In this document: positions 43,846-55,439 of the stretch, piece by piece
Layout of the letters: each line of letters starts with the position of its first letter
How positions within the stretch are numbered: the first letter of the stretch is position 1
Source: Selaginella moellendorffii
Taxonomy: Eukaryota > Streptophyta > Lycopodiopsida > Selaginellales > Selaginellaceae
Length of the DNA stretch: 64,000 nucleotides
Assembly: GCF_000143415.4 (NCBI RefSeq)
Contig: NW_003314278.1
Location: 1,343,666 to 1,407,665 of the forward strand
Direction: 5' to 3'
Translations under genes and position numbers: made by a program
Notes under the pieces: model-generated
Seen by the model: only the letters and a program-made list of their open reading frames with translations
What the model was told of the DNA's origin: nothing
Databases searched by the model: none

Positions 43846-45860
43846 GTCACAAATCACCCAAGAAATCGCCTCATGGAGGCTGCAACGCTCAATAGTTCTA
43901 GGACTGGCAGACAAGCCCTGTCCCATGGACAGCCACTGCTCCTTACGTGGGAATGTGCACATTACAGAGGTTCGTTTCTGTTTTCCAGTCTGTCTTTTAA
44001 CTCCTCAAATGTCTTGATCATTATGCCATTGAGAAAATACAGTGTTGGGCAGACTGTTCGAGCTAAAATCCTTTCAAAACGCAAAACCAGCAGAAAGCAC
44101 AGAAATGCTGCCACTTTGGATTTATCTCTACGTCCATCTGAGCTTGCAGGTCTGTATGGTGGCCCTTTGAATTAGCTTACTTATCATGACTTGCAGGAAA
44201 CGATGCTGCATGCTCAGTGATTACTTTCGAGACCGTAACCATTGAACAGTCGGATATCAGATACGTTCAAGAAGTAAAGGACAACTGGGCATGGCTAGTC
44301 CTCTCACCCCATCTTAAAGGCTGCCTTTTTATACTGGACACGTCTGACGATCCCTCGGAGCTTGAACGTTTTAGAGCGCTTCAAAGTCGGGGACCCGTTC
44401 CAGTGCCATATAAGAAGTGTGAACCACGAAAAGTGGATTTGTCTCTACACCCGAAAACAAGTGACGAACAATTCAAGAAAGGCGACCTGTTAGACCGACG
44501 AATCACACGAGTTTTTGCTGGTGTTGGCGGACATACTGTGCAAGGCAGATGGGAAAGTTTCGGAAAAGTTCATGTAACGATACATGGATTGATGACCCAG
44601 CCAGTTTATTTACAGAGGGACAGTTTGTAAGGTCTTGGATTTAAAACGACCAGGGAGGGGAAAGATGGGCTTGGAACTTTCAGTAAGTTGGTGGACGTGG
44701 TGGTTTTGAGTCCCTTCCGAGCTATCAAACACTTGAAAGGTAACTTCCGAGATTTGCATTAAATTTTTTTGACTCTGCATCCAATGCTCGTATTGTCAAT
44801 TCCGTGTTGGAACTTAAGCAAGATATGAAGTGCAAGTAAGCAGAAACCTTGCATGCTGTGGACATGACTTGTTTTTGTGTTGCAGGGTTTTGTCAAGAAT
44901 GTGACGGAGAAAGGTTGTTTTGTGGTCCTGGCACCTTCACTTGAAGCTAGAATTCAACTGAAGAACCTATCAAACTCGTTTGTACAAAACCCTGCAGAAA
45001 TGTTTCCACCAGGCAAGGTGATATCGGGAAGGTATGAACTTTTCTCCGTATGGAAGTGTTTGCTGATATCTTCTTCTTCGTCAGAATTTTAAGCATCGAG
45101 CCATTGTCTGGGCACATTGAAATGTCTTTGACGGCAACAACGTCACAAGATTCAAGTGGCTGGAAGAAGTTTGGTGCTGGAGAGATCGTTAGTGGCCGCA
45201 TACACAACATTGAAGCATTTGGGATCTTCATCAGCCTTGCCGAGAGCGATGTGGCAAGCTCTCTCTCTATCTTGGTTTCAAGTTCTTAGTCTGTGCTCCA
45301 GGTTGCTTGTGTCATGTCTCTGAAGTGTCTTACGATTTTATTCAAGACTTGTCAACACTTTACAAAGTCAGTCAATGGGTTCAAGTAAAGATTCTAAAGG
45401 TGAGAACAAAAGCTTTAGTAAAACCACAGGGTTATGATTTCCCTCTACAGGTTGATGCGGAAACCAAACGTATATCTCTTGGAATGAAAGCGTCATATCT
45501 GACCCCTGAGGATGGGATCGAGCCGATGGAGGAAGAAGCTATAAATGAAGAGCCTTCGAACACAAATGTGCTCATGGATAATGATGAGAGGGAGGAGGAG
45601 GACTACTTGGATCTGGCATCAAAACGATTTCCACAGCTATGCATGTCGATCCACTCTCAACAAAGACGTTGAGGTACAGTGCCAATTGACTTGAAAGAAG
45701 TTATTACAGAAGGACCAGCCTCCAGAGACCAAGGACGACTTTGAAAGGCTTGTAGCAGTGTCACCAAATAGTAGCTACATGTGAATCAAATGCATGGCTT
45801 ATTGGATGTGTCTTGCGGACCTGGACAAAGTGCAAGCAGTGGCTGAAAAGTAGCACTCTA
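43846..45860 (+). pseudogene. RRP5: RRP5 gene fragment, copy R2 (S1 repeats into first HAT repeat)
   Basis: It has the same exon series as R1: RGNVHITEV; PLRKYSVGQTVRAKILSKRK; WAWLVLSPHLKGCLFILDTS; VKNVTEKGCFVVLAPSLEAR; FGAGEIVSGRIHNIEAFGIF; CHVSEVSYDFIQDLS; ISLGMKASYL. It extends further than R1. At 45714-45850 it reads ETKDDFERLVAVSPNSSYM then MAYWMCLADLDKVQAVAEK, the first HAT repeat of RRP5, interrupted by a TGA where Trp is expected. A 2-nt loss near 44372 (TTTTAGAGCG against TTTTAAAGAGCG in R1) shifts the frame. R1 and R2 therefore decayed separately. Confidence 0.85.
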
Positions 45861-46154
45861 CTCACATTTGATTCTATTTTTCTTTAGGTGTTAAAATCCA
45901 GGCTCTTTTTTATAGGGCATTGGAGAAGATAATTTATTGAGAAGAAATGGAAAAGATGAACATATGGATGGTTTATCTCAACCTAGAGAAGCATTTGAAG
46001 AGCAAATGGCAATTACTTTAGATGGTTATAATGATCATGGAAACTACTATAGTAAGCATGCTTGTGTTTGGGGATGGAGATCAAAGGTTTGGTAGAAGAC
46101 CTCACTGCTTTGAGTGCTAATGTTAGGGATATATTACAACAAAGTGCGGCAATT
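45861..46154. other. Short stretch between RRP5 R2 and gypsy element F
   Basis: A plus-strand phrase near 45990-46070 could be gag-like, but no firm feature is seen. Confidence 0.35.
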
Positions 46155-46353
46155 TGTTACATGCCAGCTTTGACCACATGGTCAACATTGGTCAAAGGAA
46201 TGCTCAAGGGTTTATGAAGGCATGTTAGGGTAAGGAACTTAAGTGTGATGGTGCAGAGGAGCTTTTGAGGTAGCTCAAGTGGTTGGGTTCAAGAGGAGGC
46301 GTAATCTAGTCTAGGAAGACTAAATTGTTGTTTTTTTGTGCTAAGTCATAACA
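46155..46353 (+). repeat. 5' LTR of gypsy element F
   Basis: It begins TGTTACATGCCAGC and ends ATAACA. It shares GCTCAAGGGTTTATGAAGGC with the 3' LTR. It abuts a tRNA primer site. Confidence 0.7.
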
Positions 46354-46354
46354 T

Positions 46355-46367
46355 TGGTATTAGAGGC
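46355..46367 (+). promoter_or_regulatory. Primer-binding site for initiator tRNA-Met (element F)
   Basis: TGGTATTAGAGGC differs by one transition within the usual TGGTATCAGAGC and lies one base after the LTR end. Confidence 0.75.
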
Positions 46368-46377
46368 ATTGGTTGTG

Positions 46378-47260
46378 ATGGCCAACTAAGTTGAACACTG
46401 GAATCCTTTTGTTGATGGTGGTGCCAATGATGGTATTGACAGAGTTGTGGAGGTTTGGACCATGGAAGATGTTGTTCACGAACTGCAAGCCCTTAATAAA
46501 AATCAGCAAGAGATGCAAGACAAGATGTATGGCATGATGAGTACCTTGCGTGAGCATGTTGAGGCACTCAAGGCTGGTCGTGGTAGCACTCTAAATAAGC
46601 CTTCCTTGGTAGATTGACTCAAGATTCCAACCTTTTTCGGTGATGGTGGTGTGGATGAGTGTCTAGTTTGGCTAGCCAATTGGAAGAAGTTTTTGGCTGC
46701 TAGAGGAACTCTAGATGCAAAGGCTTTAGTGGCTATTCCAATGGTTTTATATGATGTGGGTATTTGGTGGTGGAATTGGCTTAAGGAGTTTTGTGCTGCA
46801 GATAAGAAACCATTAATATCTATGATGGATGAGTTTGAAGCTGCTTTCCATTTACTTTTTGCCCCTCACTATGATATGAATAATTCTCACACTAAAATTT
46901 GACATTTTCAGCAAGGGAAAATAAAACTTGGGGACTATATTGAGAAGCTGACTCGCTTGATTAGCCGTGTTCTAACAAAGGATCTAGATCAGAACAAGTC
47001 CTACTTCATTGAAGGCCTTCATAGTGAGAGCATGTGGCAACATTTGCGTCATTCTCAACCTATAAAGAGAGTCTTTTTTTTGAGAATCATCATGATGATC
47101 ATTGTAGACACAAGGATGGGAATAAACATCACAAGTTAAAGTCTATGGTGGCTACTTCAGGTACACAGGGGTTAAAGAAGCAAAAATTATTTATGAAGAA
47201 TTATAGATAAGGTTGTCATTATTGCAGCAAGCTGGGACATTACAAAGCTGATTGTCCATA
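46378..47260 (+). pseudogene. Gypsy gag pseudogene of element F
   Basis: The wording includes VHELQALNKNQQEMQDKMYG, IPTFFGDGGVDECLVWLANW and EFEAAFHLLFAPHY, a typical gypsy capsid core. The zinc knuckle near 47213-47255 is intact (CHYCSKLGHYKADC, C-x2-C-x4-H-x4-C). A TAA interrupts the start region, a TGA lies by 46615, and a further stop at about 46900 and a frame change by 47080 break the frame. Confidence 0.75.
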
Positions 47261-47439
47261 GTGAAGAGTAAACAACATGGCAATAAAAATGGCCAATCTT
47301 CTACTAATGGTAAGTTAAATATTAAGAAGCTGCAAACTTTGCAATGCAAGGATGATGGGGACGACCATTCTGGTTGGAGGAAGAGGCTTTCGAATGTTGC
47401 TTGTCAACTTAACTGTGTGTGGAATACGGTCAAAGACAC

Positions 47440-48960
47440 TTATGCATCAGTTTAAATGTTGGAGGGCATGTTCTGTGGCGGTCCAATGTGGATTTTACTG
47501 GACAGTGGGAGCGATGACAACTTTGTTTCCACAAAGTTTGTTGAGGAGTATGGCCTGGTGACACGAGGAATTCTTCCATACATGGTGGAAGGTGCAGCTA
47601 CCTCTACTTAGCATTTCGATACTTGTGTAGAAAGGTTAGAAGTGTTGGTTGGCAAAACCACACTTGTGGAGACTTTTTATCTCACAGATTTTCATAGTGT
47701 GGATCTCATTTTTGGGATGCCATGGTTGGTGAAGGTGGATCTGGAGATAAAATGGAGTATTAAGCATGTCTCATTAGAGTACGGTGGTGTTAAAGATGTG
47801 TGATTTGGAGAGGGAGTTCAACCTCTAGTTGTTATGCTCTCCGCTACATCTTTGAAGTGGGTTTGTCGTAATGGAAAAGAACTTTCAAATTACTTGCTTT
47901 TAATTTGTGACTTGGGGGACCAAGCTATGTGTGGAGGAGAGGCAATAGTGCGGACTATACTCGAAGAGTTCTCTGATGTTTTTCCCTCTAAACTTCCTCA
48001 TGGATTGCCTCCATTACGAGGTGTGGAGCATGGGATTACGTTAGAGTTGGAGACACAGCCAATTTACTAGTGTCCATTTTAGTTGAGTTATGCTGAAGAG
48101 CAAGAAGTTCAACAAAAAGTCAAGGAGTTACTTGAGTTTGGATTTATTCAACCAAGTAAGTCTCCGTTTGGTGCTTTAGTCTTGCTTGTGAAGAAGTAAG
48201 ACAGTTCAATGAGGATGTGTTTTGATTACCGTGCCTTGAACAAAAAGACTGTGAAGGACAAGATGCCAATGCTGCATGTGAATAATATCTTAGAAAAGCC
48301 TTGTGAAGCACGAGTGTTTACTAAGATTGATATGAGGAGGGGATATTATCAAATTGCAATGGAGATTGCATATCTTCTGTTAGTGCAATTTGCTTACAAC
48401 AATAGCTAACACAGTGGAACCAAGTTAAATCCTTACTTTGCCATGTTTGGAAGGCATCCTTGAACAACAGTGAAGTTAGAATTGCATTTGAGTAAGAATG
48501 CTCAAGAAAAGCTTGATTTAGAGGCGACTGATCTGGCCACAAAACTTGATGAGATTTTGGATGTTTGCAAATTTAATTTACAAGTAGCTTAGGATAGAGC
48601 AAAGAAGTTTGTTAATGAGCATCGCTAATTCCAGGAATATAAGGTGGGTGATTTTGTTTTTGTGCAAATGATCTTTTTTTCAAATGAGCAATAGAACATT
48701 TTAGTGCCTTTGCAGAATGGGAAGAGTGATAAACTTTCTCATTGGCATGCTAATTCATATGAAGTGCTAGAACACATCGGTAAGGTGGCTTATTGAGTGC
48801 AATTGCTAGCTAGGGTGAAAATTCATTTGGTATTTTATGTTAGCCAATTGAAAGGTGTGCTATCTCAAAATGATATGCCTAATGCTTCTTTAATGTATAC
48901 AATATACAACTGTGGAAGATGAATTAAAAGCTTGAACAAAGTTCCTCAGAAAAGGTGATC
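47440..48960 (+). pseudogene. Gypsy protease-RT-integrase pseudogene with internal deletion (element F)
   Basis: The protease active site reads ILLDSGSDDNFVSTKFV (47490-47540), with DLIFGMPWL at about 47700. RT begins (KELLEFGFIQPSKSPFGALV; DYRALNKKTVKDKMPMLHV) and reaches FTKIDMRRGYYQIAME at 48317-48366. The frame then runs at once into LLLVQFAYNNS and FAMFGRHP, the late integrase region, without the RT catalytic box, RNase H or integrase Asp residues. The end reads ARVKIHLVFYVSQLKG. Scattered stops are present. Confidence 0.8.
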
Positions 48961-48996
48961 ATTGGTATAACTTGTCTTTGGGACAAAGACTTTATT

Positions 48997-49057
48997 AAGG
49001 GGAAGAATTGTTAGGTGACAGGTCAATGGAGGCTCAAGGGTTTATGAAGGCAAAGAA
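48997..49057 (+). repeat. Polypurine tract and truncated 3' LTR of element F
   Basis: AAGGGGAAGAAT precedes TGTTAGGTGACAGG. The LTR match to 46155 onward ends after about 49 bp, where a PPR fragment begins. Confidence 0.65.
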
Positions 49058-49074
49058 CTCAACCTACCCTGCAT

Positions 49075-49374
49075 CCGGGCAAGGCCAAGGCCGAGTTTGA
49101 TCGAATGGCGGTGTGGGATGTAGTTTCCTCCACTGCGATGGTCAAGGTGCTGGGCGATTGCGGGTGGATTGGATTGAGCAAGGCAGTGTTTGATGCGATG
49201 CCCGAAAGGAGCTGCAAGACGCTGCTGTGGGGATTTCCTTGCGGTGGAGAGATTGGGCGAGCAAGAGAGGTGCTGGATCGGATGCCCGAGACGAATGTGG
49301 TAGCGTGGATCCTCGTGCAGGGTTTCGTGCAGCACGGGCGAGTGGGTGATGCAAAGGCGACATTTGACATATAG
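49075..49374 (+). pseudogene. PPR gene fragment p2, diverged copy of p1
   Basis: It reads KAEFDRMAVWDVVSSTAMVK, LSKAVFDAMPERSCKTLLWG, REVLDRMPETNVVAW and GDAKATFDI, matching 22738-23020 in order. Unlike p1 it stays in one frame through the repeat that is broken in p1, but it has in-frame losses. It is cut on both sides, by the gypsy LTR on the left and the fucosidase end on the right. Confidence 0.65.
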
Positions 49375-49379
49375 AAGAC

Positions 49380-51069
49380 AAGTGCCTGAGGTTGTACATA
49401 TCGAAGTACAAACCAAAGAAGCAGATCAATGGATCTCCCTGCAACGCATCAATCAGCAGTCGAACGAGGCGAGCAGCGCATACTTGATCCTCTTCCAGTC
49501 GATCCACTTTCCTGTAACCAATGGTGCTACCGTTGCTCACCAGGTACCAGCCCAGCTTGCTGTCCCATGACTCGACGAGATATTCCATGACCCTTTGTCC
49601 CATGTTTACTGGCTCTCGGATCTCCAGTGCGTTGAACTTTGGAGACCTTGCCAAGATCAAGCTCGATCCAGCCGGTCGACTCCCCTTGCATTGGAGCCCA
49701 GAAAGTTTCCATACGCTCGTCAAGGATTTGCTTCGGCCCGAACGAAGAGCTGCGAATGCTGCTTGCTGTCACGGACAAGGGATTCGCTGCTAAGTTGACG
49801 CTGAAGATGGAATCTATGGCGGAGCTAAACCGCTCCAGCGTCTGGAAGTCGGATTCGTCGATCAGTCCTGACGAGTTTGGAGGGATGTTGAGCAGGAGCA
49901 AGCAGTTCCTGGCGGATGATTTGTAGAAAACGTCGAGCAGCTGCTCCAGGGATTTTGGAGCCTCGTTCCTGTGCCAAAACCAACCGGGCCTGATGGAGAT
50001 ATCGCACTCCGGAGGGAGCCAGTCGGTTCCAGCACTCTCTCAAGACATCAAGTACCTGTTGATGTTGCGAATTGGATCGAGTTTCACGAGAATGAAAGTT
50101 TCATGGAAGGATGGATTTTTCGTACTGGCCATTGCTCCTGCCGATCGTAATGGAAGATCTGTTCGCCATCGCCCAGCATGGTTGTCCGGCCTCGCCATAC
50201 TCGTTCCCAACCCATCGGATGTCGGGGCCAGCATCGGAAAAGATGTTGGCACCAGGGATGAATCGTGTCAAACCAGAGCTCAAAATCGTAGCTCATGTTC
50301 ACTGCAGTGGGTGATTTCGCACCATCCAGCCACACCTCGGAGATCGGCCCATATCTGCACGCCAAAACAGAATGCCGCGTCAAGGCATCTGCTGCTAGAG
50401 ATGAAAACTACAAAAGCCCACAAGCTCGCGAGCTCCTAATGCTAAAACCGTTTGATGGGCTGGAGCAAATGCAAACATATCACACAGTGATCATGCCACC
50501 AAGAAAAATGCGTGAAGAAGAAGCAAAGAATGTCTCACTCACCCAGTAAGAAGCTCTGGGAGCTGAGCCAAGTAGAACTCGTTGTAGAGAAGAGTGTCGC
50601 CATAGCAGCTCTCGTGCAAATCCCATGGCGAGAGGTAAAAGCCCACGTCCAATCCACGCTCCCTGGCGGCGGCCACGAACTCGGCCACCACATCCCCCTT
50701 CCCTCCTCGCCAAGAGCTGCTAGCCACGGAGAAATTGGTGTAGGCCGAGGGCCACAGGCAGAACCCGTCGTGGTGCTTGACCGTGAGGATCACGAGCTGC
50801 GCGCCCGCGGAATTTGGCCGCGTCCATCCACTGCGACGCATTCAATCGCTTCGGGTTGCAGATGGAGGGCGATTCGTGGCCGGATCCAGCTCCGAGTCCG
50901 TGAATGTGTTGACGCCGAAGTAGAAGAACATCGAGAGGCGGCGCGAGTGGAACTGGAGCTGGCGCCATGAGGGAATTGGGCGGAGAGGGAGCGGTGGGGG
51001 CGAATTTAGGGCGACAGCTCTCAAGAACACTAGTATCTCGAGGAGCAAGAAAGAGAGATGGAAATTCAT
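49380..51069 (-). pseudogene. FUC1: Alpha-L-fucosidase (GH29) pseudogene, nearly full length
   Basis: Plant GH29 fucosidases trim fucose from cell-wall and glycoprotein glycans. The start at 51069 gives a signal peptide (MNFHLSFLLLEILVFLRAVA). Next come FFYFGVNTFTDSELDP, LNASQWMDAAK in a shifted frame, LVILTVKHHDGFCLWPSAYT and RERGLDVGFYLSPWDLHES. An intron is visible (donor CTGG|GTGAGTGA, acceptor GTGCAG before YGPISEVWLDGAK). The latter holds the nucleophile Asp. INIFSDAG-like and PDIRWVGNEYGEAGQPCWAM, GTDWLPPECDISIRPGWFWH and LLLLNIPPNSSGLIDESD follow. A discoidin-like end reads GWIELDLGKVSK. Lesions are two opposite frameshifts near 50800-50880 and a TGA before GTDWLP near 50040. The gene is head-to-head with PPR fragment p3. 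Confidence 0.85.
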
Positions 51070-51298
51070 TGCTATAGAGAATGGAGGAGAGAGCCAATCT
51101 TATAAGCCCAGTGGAGTAGAGGAATTCTCACCAGAGAGTAAAATCTTTGCTTATCTTCTTCTTCTTAGCCGTGATCTCCAAGCTAGATTGGAATGTTCTT
51201 TCTCCGTCCAGGATTCTCAAGAGCTGTGGAGGTCGCGCCCGGATTCTCGCAAGGAATACCTCGCGAATCGCGAATGCGTGTGAGATCCAGCAAAGTTT

Positions 51299-51925
51299 AT
51301 GGCATTGCTCTTCCCCAATTTCGTGATTTCCACAGACACCTCAGAGGATTGCTTGCTCTCCTGGGGAGCACTGCTCAAGAACTGCCGGGATCTGTCACGG
51401 GGGAGGCAAATCCACGCCCGCATTGCGCAGAGCGAGCACCGCCGCAACAAATACCTCGCGAATCTGCTCGTCCAGATGTATGGCAAATGCGGCAGCGTCG
51501 ATGACGCCCGTGCAATCTTCGAATCCATAGAGAATCCTAAGCTCTTCTCCTCCAACATCATGATCCAGGCCTACGCACAGGCGAAAGATCTAAATCGAGC
51601 GCGCAGAACGTTCGATGGGATGCTCCGGCGAGATGCCTCGACGTGGAACTCGATCGTCACGGCATATGCCGACAACGGGCAGCTTGATAAAGCGCGAGAG
51701 ATTTCCGAATTGGAGAAGAACGAGATCTCTTGGAATGTGATGATCACGCTTTGCATCCGCAGTGGAAAGATAGCTTCTGTCAAGGATTTGTTTGATCGGA
51801 TGCCCGTGAAGACGATCGTTGCGCATACTGCCCTCATCACAGTATTTGCCAGGAAAGGGCATTTGGAAGAAGCCGAGGCTTTGTAGGAGGAGCGCGATGT
51901 AGAGTCATGGGCTTTTGGCTTTCGC
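51299..51925 (+). pseudogene. PPR gene 5' fragment p3, joined to SEC16
   Basis: The open frame to 51886 starts MALLFPNFVISTDTSEDCLL and has PPR motifs (LANLLVQMYGKCGSVDDARA; NIMIQAYAQAKDLNRARRTF; NSIVTAYADNGQLDKAREIS; NVMITLCIRSGKIASVKDLF; TALITVFARKGHLEEAEAL). After the TAG the same frame continues with EERDVESWAF, the start of the next repeat. The sequence then changes to SEC16 by about 51925-51960. About six repeats remain and no E or DYW end. It lies 229 bp from the divergent fucosidase start. Confidence 0.7.
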
Positions 51926-54447
51926 TTTCTACAGACAACTCCAACGGAACAGAAAATGCAGGTTGGGCAGTCTTTTTCTCTTGAGTTGATACAAACGAAG
52001 ACTTTCTGGCGACAGGCAACTGCATTTGAGGTGAAAAGGCTACTGATTGCCGGAAAGCAGAAAGAGGCTTTACGGGCTGCTCAAGACGGGCAAATTTGGG
52101 GATGTGCTCTTCTTATGGCCCGGCAGCTGGGACAGAAGGTACCTTGTCTTGTAGCTTTGATGTATAGACCGTTAGTGATGGTCTTGTGGTTTTTAATAGT
52201 TCTACACCGACACTACAGCGGAGATGGCTCAACGTCAGTTTCAACCAGGGTTTCCCCTCCGGACTCTAACTCTTCTTTATGCTGGTCAACATGCCGGAGT
52301 GTTCGTAGGGAACACTAATTCGTCGAACGTAACAGCGCTTCAACCTCAACTGGTTCCAGCGTCCGCTGTAGATGGTGCAACACAGGTGAAATACTTTTAT
52401 CAAGCTACTCTCTTGCTTAAGGAGTGCATGTTGACTTGCAGGACGCAGTAGAAGGAATGCTCGAAGAATGGCAGGAAAACATGGCTATAATGGCAGTTAA
52501 CCGAACTAATGGGGACGAGAGAGTGATTATGCAGCTTGGTGATTGTCTCTGGAGACATCGAGATGAGGTATATACATGGTCACACGTTGATGTTTCTCAT
52601 AGTTTTAACTTGCAGATATGTGGAGCCCATATTTGCTATCTGGTTGCAAATGCTAGTTTTAAGCCTTTCTCCCCTCCTGCCAGACTTTGTCTTATAGGTG
52701 CCGACCATTGTAAGTATCCACGCACGTACGCTAGTCCAGAAGCTATCCAGGTAAGCCGTGTTTGTCCTCAATAACAATTGTTAACCTTTTCTTCATCAGC
52801 GAATGGAAGTGTACGAATTTGCAAGAGTGACCAGCAATTCCCAGTTTATTTTACTTCCATACAAGCTTATTTATGCATCGATGCTTGCTGAAGCTGGAAA
52901 GATAAACGAAGCTTTAAGGTTGGTAGTGATTTTTAACTGTATCCTTAAGGTTTCTCTTCGAAGGTATTGCCTAGCGGTGTTGAAAACATTGAAAACAGTG
53001 GGCCATGCAGCTGATGTGTGCAAAAAGCGGCTGTAGCCTTGGAAGAGCGTCTTCATATCCACTCTCAGGTTTGTAAGTGGACACTCGGCTTTTATACTCA
53101 CTTTCCTGTTATCCAGGGACGATCGACGTCAATTGTGCAACGGTTTTTTGGCAATATTGGTCTACAAAAGATGATAGGCCCTTCGCCCCCGAAAGCTTCT
53201 GATAATGCCGATATTAATAACCATCCTGCAACAGCTTCTAGCAGAAGCAGTGTATCACTTGCCTTGTCGGCATCAATGGAACCCATAAGTGATATTATGT
53301 AAGTGATATTATGAGAAGATCCAACATGCCAGCGAGAAGCATTTCTGAGCCTGACTTTAGGCCTGCATAGGTAACTCGACTTGCTCTTGTGTACCTTCGA
53401 TTAAGACTTGTATTCTTTCATCAGCTCGTTAGTCCAGCGAAAGGAACGCCAAACAGAGGCGTCTTTACTTCTTTCGTGCAAAGAGCGATGGGCTTCATAA
53501 AAACACCTTCGATGGAGGTTTGTATAAGCTTTGGAAAGAGCGCTAGCTGATTGATGGTTGGTCGTGATGCAGGCAAAGCTTGGCGACAGCAACAAGTTTA
53601 GATACGACGAGACACTGAAGCGCTGGAGCCGAGGCACAAGTGCCAGAGCTTCCGTTGGCTCCTCCTCCCACGGCAAACAAGCTCGTCTCGCGCGTGGAGG
53701 AGAACGGCGCTCCTATTTCCATGTCTCTGGAGAGGCCACAGCCAACTCCGGAAAGGCCGCAACCGGTTGTGAGTGGAATCCCACCAATGCCTCCGAGCAG
53801 TAACCAGTACGCAGCTCGCGCACGTCAAAACGTTAGATCAAGGTACCGTTTTGGTCATTCCCAGCACTCCAATCTCACGAGGTTTTTGCAGATATGTCGA
53901 TACATTCAACAAAGGTAGCATAACACCATCCAAGACATCATTGGACTCTCCTCCACTGTTTGGCGTGGTGCCAAAGGCAAGCGCAAAGCCTTTGGCTCCA
54001 GCGAGATTTTTCGTGCCTGCGGCCGCTGCTGCCGCTGCTCCAGATATCAACAGCAACCATTCGGTGGATCCTTCCTCGGCACCGGCCTTTGTCCCCGACA
54101 CGGCATTCTCAAACGGGAATGGACCGTTTGCAGCAGCAGCATTCGCTCAGCCGGTTGTACAGGATATGAGAAGCGATCCGGGGTCAATGCCTGATCATCT
54201 CTTGAGCGGCTCTTCACCAGCAATGTTCTATTCGAATCACTATCCAGCAGCACCGTCGACCGTCTCGTTGCCGCCACCTCCAGCTCTGGAAGTCACTCCG
54301 CCAGTGATGGTCGAGCAGCAGCAGCAAAACCAACACCAGGAAAGTTTGATTCATCAGCACCACCATCAACAGTCCGGTACAGTGGGATTCGAAGCTGCCA
54401 GTTCCTCCGGAGTGTTTGGAGACGACTTGCAAGAGGTGGAATTGTAA
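51926..54447 (+). pseudogene. SEC16: SEC16/MAG5 gene, C-terminal half, copy S2 (most complete)
   Basis: Exons can be followed with short GT-AG introns: to 52138 (KRLLIAGKQKEALRAAQDGQ, CALLMARQLGQK), 52200-52385, 52442-52567 (EWQENMAIMAVNRTNGDERV), 52616-52750 (LCLIGADHCKYPRTYASPEA), 52800-52918 (SQFILLPYKLIYASMLAEAG) and 52964 on. Introns are 45-61 nt. Then come the Ser-rich linker, AKLGDSNKFRYDETLKRW (53573-53627), the Pro-rich APPPTANKLVSRVEENG stretch and the Gln/His-rich tail to 54447. SEC16 organises COPII budding sites. Lesions are a 1-nt loss near 53021 (VCKKRL then stop), a duplicated AAGTGATATTATG block at 53287-53314 with a stop, and a deletion after KRW that shifts frame. The N-terminal half is absent, replaced by the PPR fragment p3. 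Confidence 0.85.
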
Positions 54448-55439
54448 ATCACACTCCACAAGTAAGTAGTAGTGACCGTTGCTGGGTGGATTTTGGTAGA
54501 GCAGTGTAGCGAAGTAGTAGTCGTGGAAGGAGGAATTTTTTTTGGCTGGGTGATTCTTTGGAGCCACGAGGGAAGCGAGGAAGCAAGATAAATAAAATGG
54601 ATCAAACAATATAATTCAGGAATTAAATTCTATAAAACAATAAAATTTTAAATAAAAACGGTAAAATATAACATAGAATATAAATAGAATAAAATAGAGT
54701 AATAAACTAACATATACTCTTCAATACTTAATTTCAAGCCATGATTCTCATTATATAATCTTGTAAACAAAATTTCGATAAATACTAAAAAAATTCTAGC
54801 TATCTCATTTTTTGAAAAAACTTTTTATGGAGTCTCTTCTTGAACTATATGACAACATTAAATATCTGTACTACATTCTTTAATAATCCTGCCTAAATTC
54901 AAACAAAACTGATACAAGCTATTAGTATCATAACACTACCTTTGCATTTCAGATTCTTTGTCAAGCTTGCATTTCAAATTTTCCCCCTCTTAGCCTTATG
55001 GTTTTTTCTTAGGTTTTATCATTTGGGTTCTCTAGGGTTCACCATTACTGGTTCATGGAAGGCATTTTTCCTTCCTCTCTAGCACATCCCAAGCACATAT
55101 CTCTCCCACACTGTTTTGGCAAGAGTATCCCTAATTCTAGTTGTTCTTCTATAGATATAAATGCTTGTAGTATATGGTATAAAGCTCTTGTGTGTTATAC
55201 ATGTAGTTATGGCTAAGGGACTAGTTATTGTTATAGACCCTTAAGATGCTCTACACAACATAACTTTAGGGTGGGATTATATTGAAATCTCAATCTCTTC
55301 TTTTGTTGATGTTTCAAGTAAGTTGGAAATAAGTAATCTAGTTCAATGGAAACTATCCCAAACTCTTTTTGGTAATAGTATACCATCTACCATACTAATA
55401 AGCACTTGCATTTCTTCTTCACATTATTGATAAAAAAAC
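54448..55439. other. SEC16 3' flank and retroelement leader, uninterrupted reference for the insertions
   Basis: It is AT-rich and non-coding except for the decayed 55201-55430 relative of the 10626-10844 frame. It matches 16500-16293, 12317-11981 and 10916-10600 in inverse order. It thus shows the sites before the 4.0-kb gypsy (near 54795) and the 1.06-kb insert (near 55132) arrived. Confidence 0.7.

Larger units (their letters stand above)
46155..49057 (+). mobile_element. Internally deleted Ty3/gypsy element F
   Basis: The order is 5' LTR (46155-46353), primer-binding site (46355-46367), gag with zinc knuckle, protease, start of RT, integrase tail, polypurine tract (48997-49008) and a truncated 3' LTR from 49009. 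The total of about 2.9 kb is far below an autonomous gypsy element, because pol jumps from RT to the integrase end. Confidence 0.85.
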
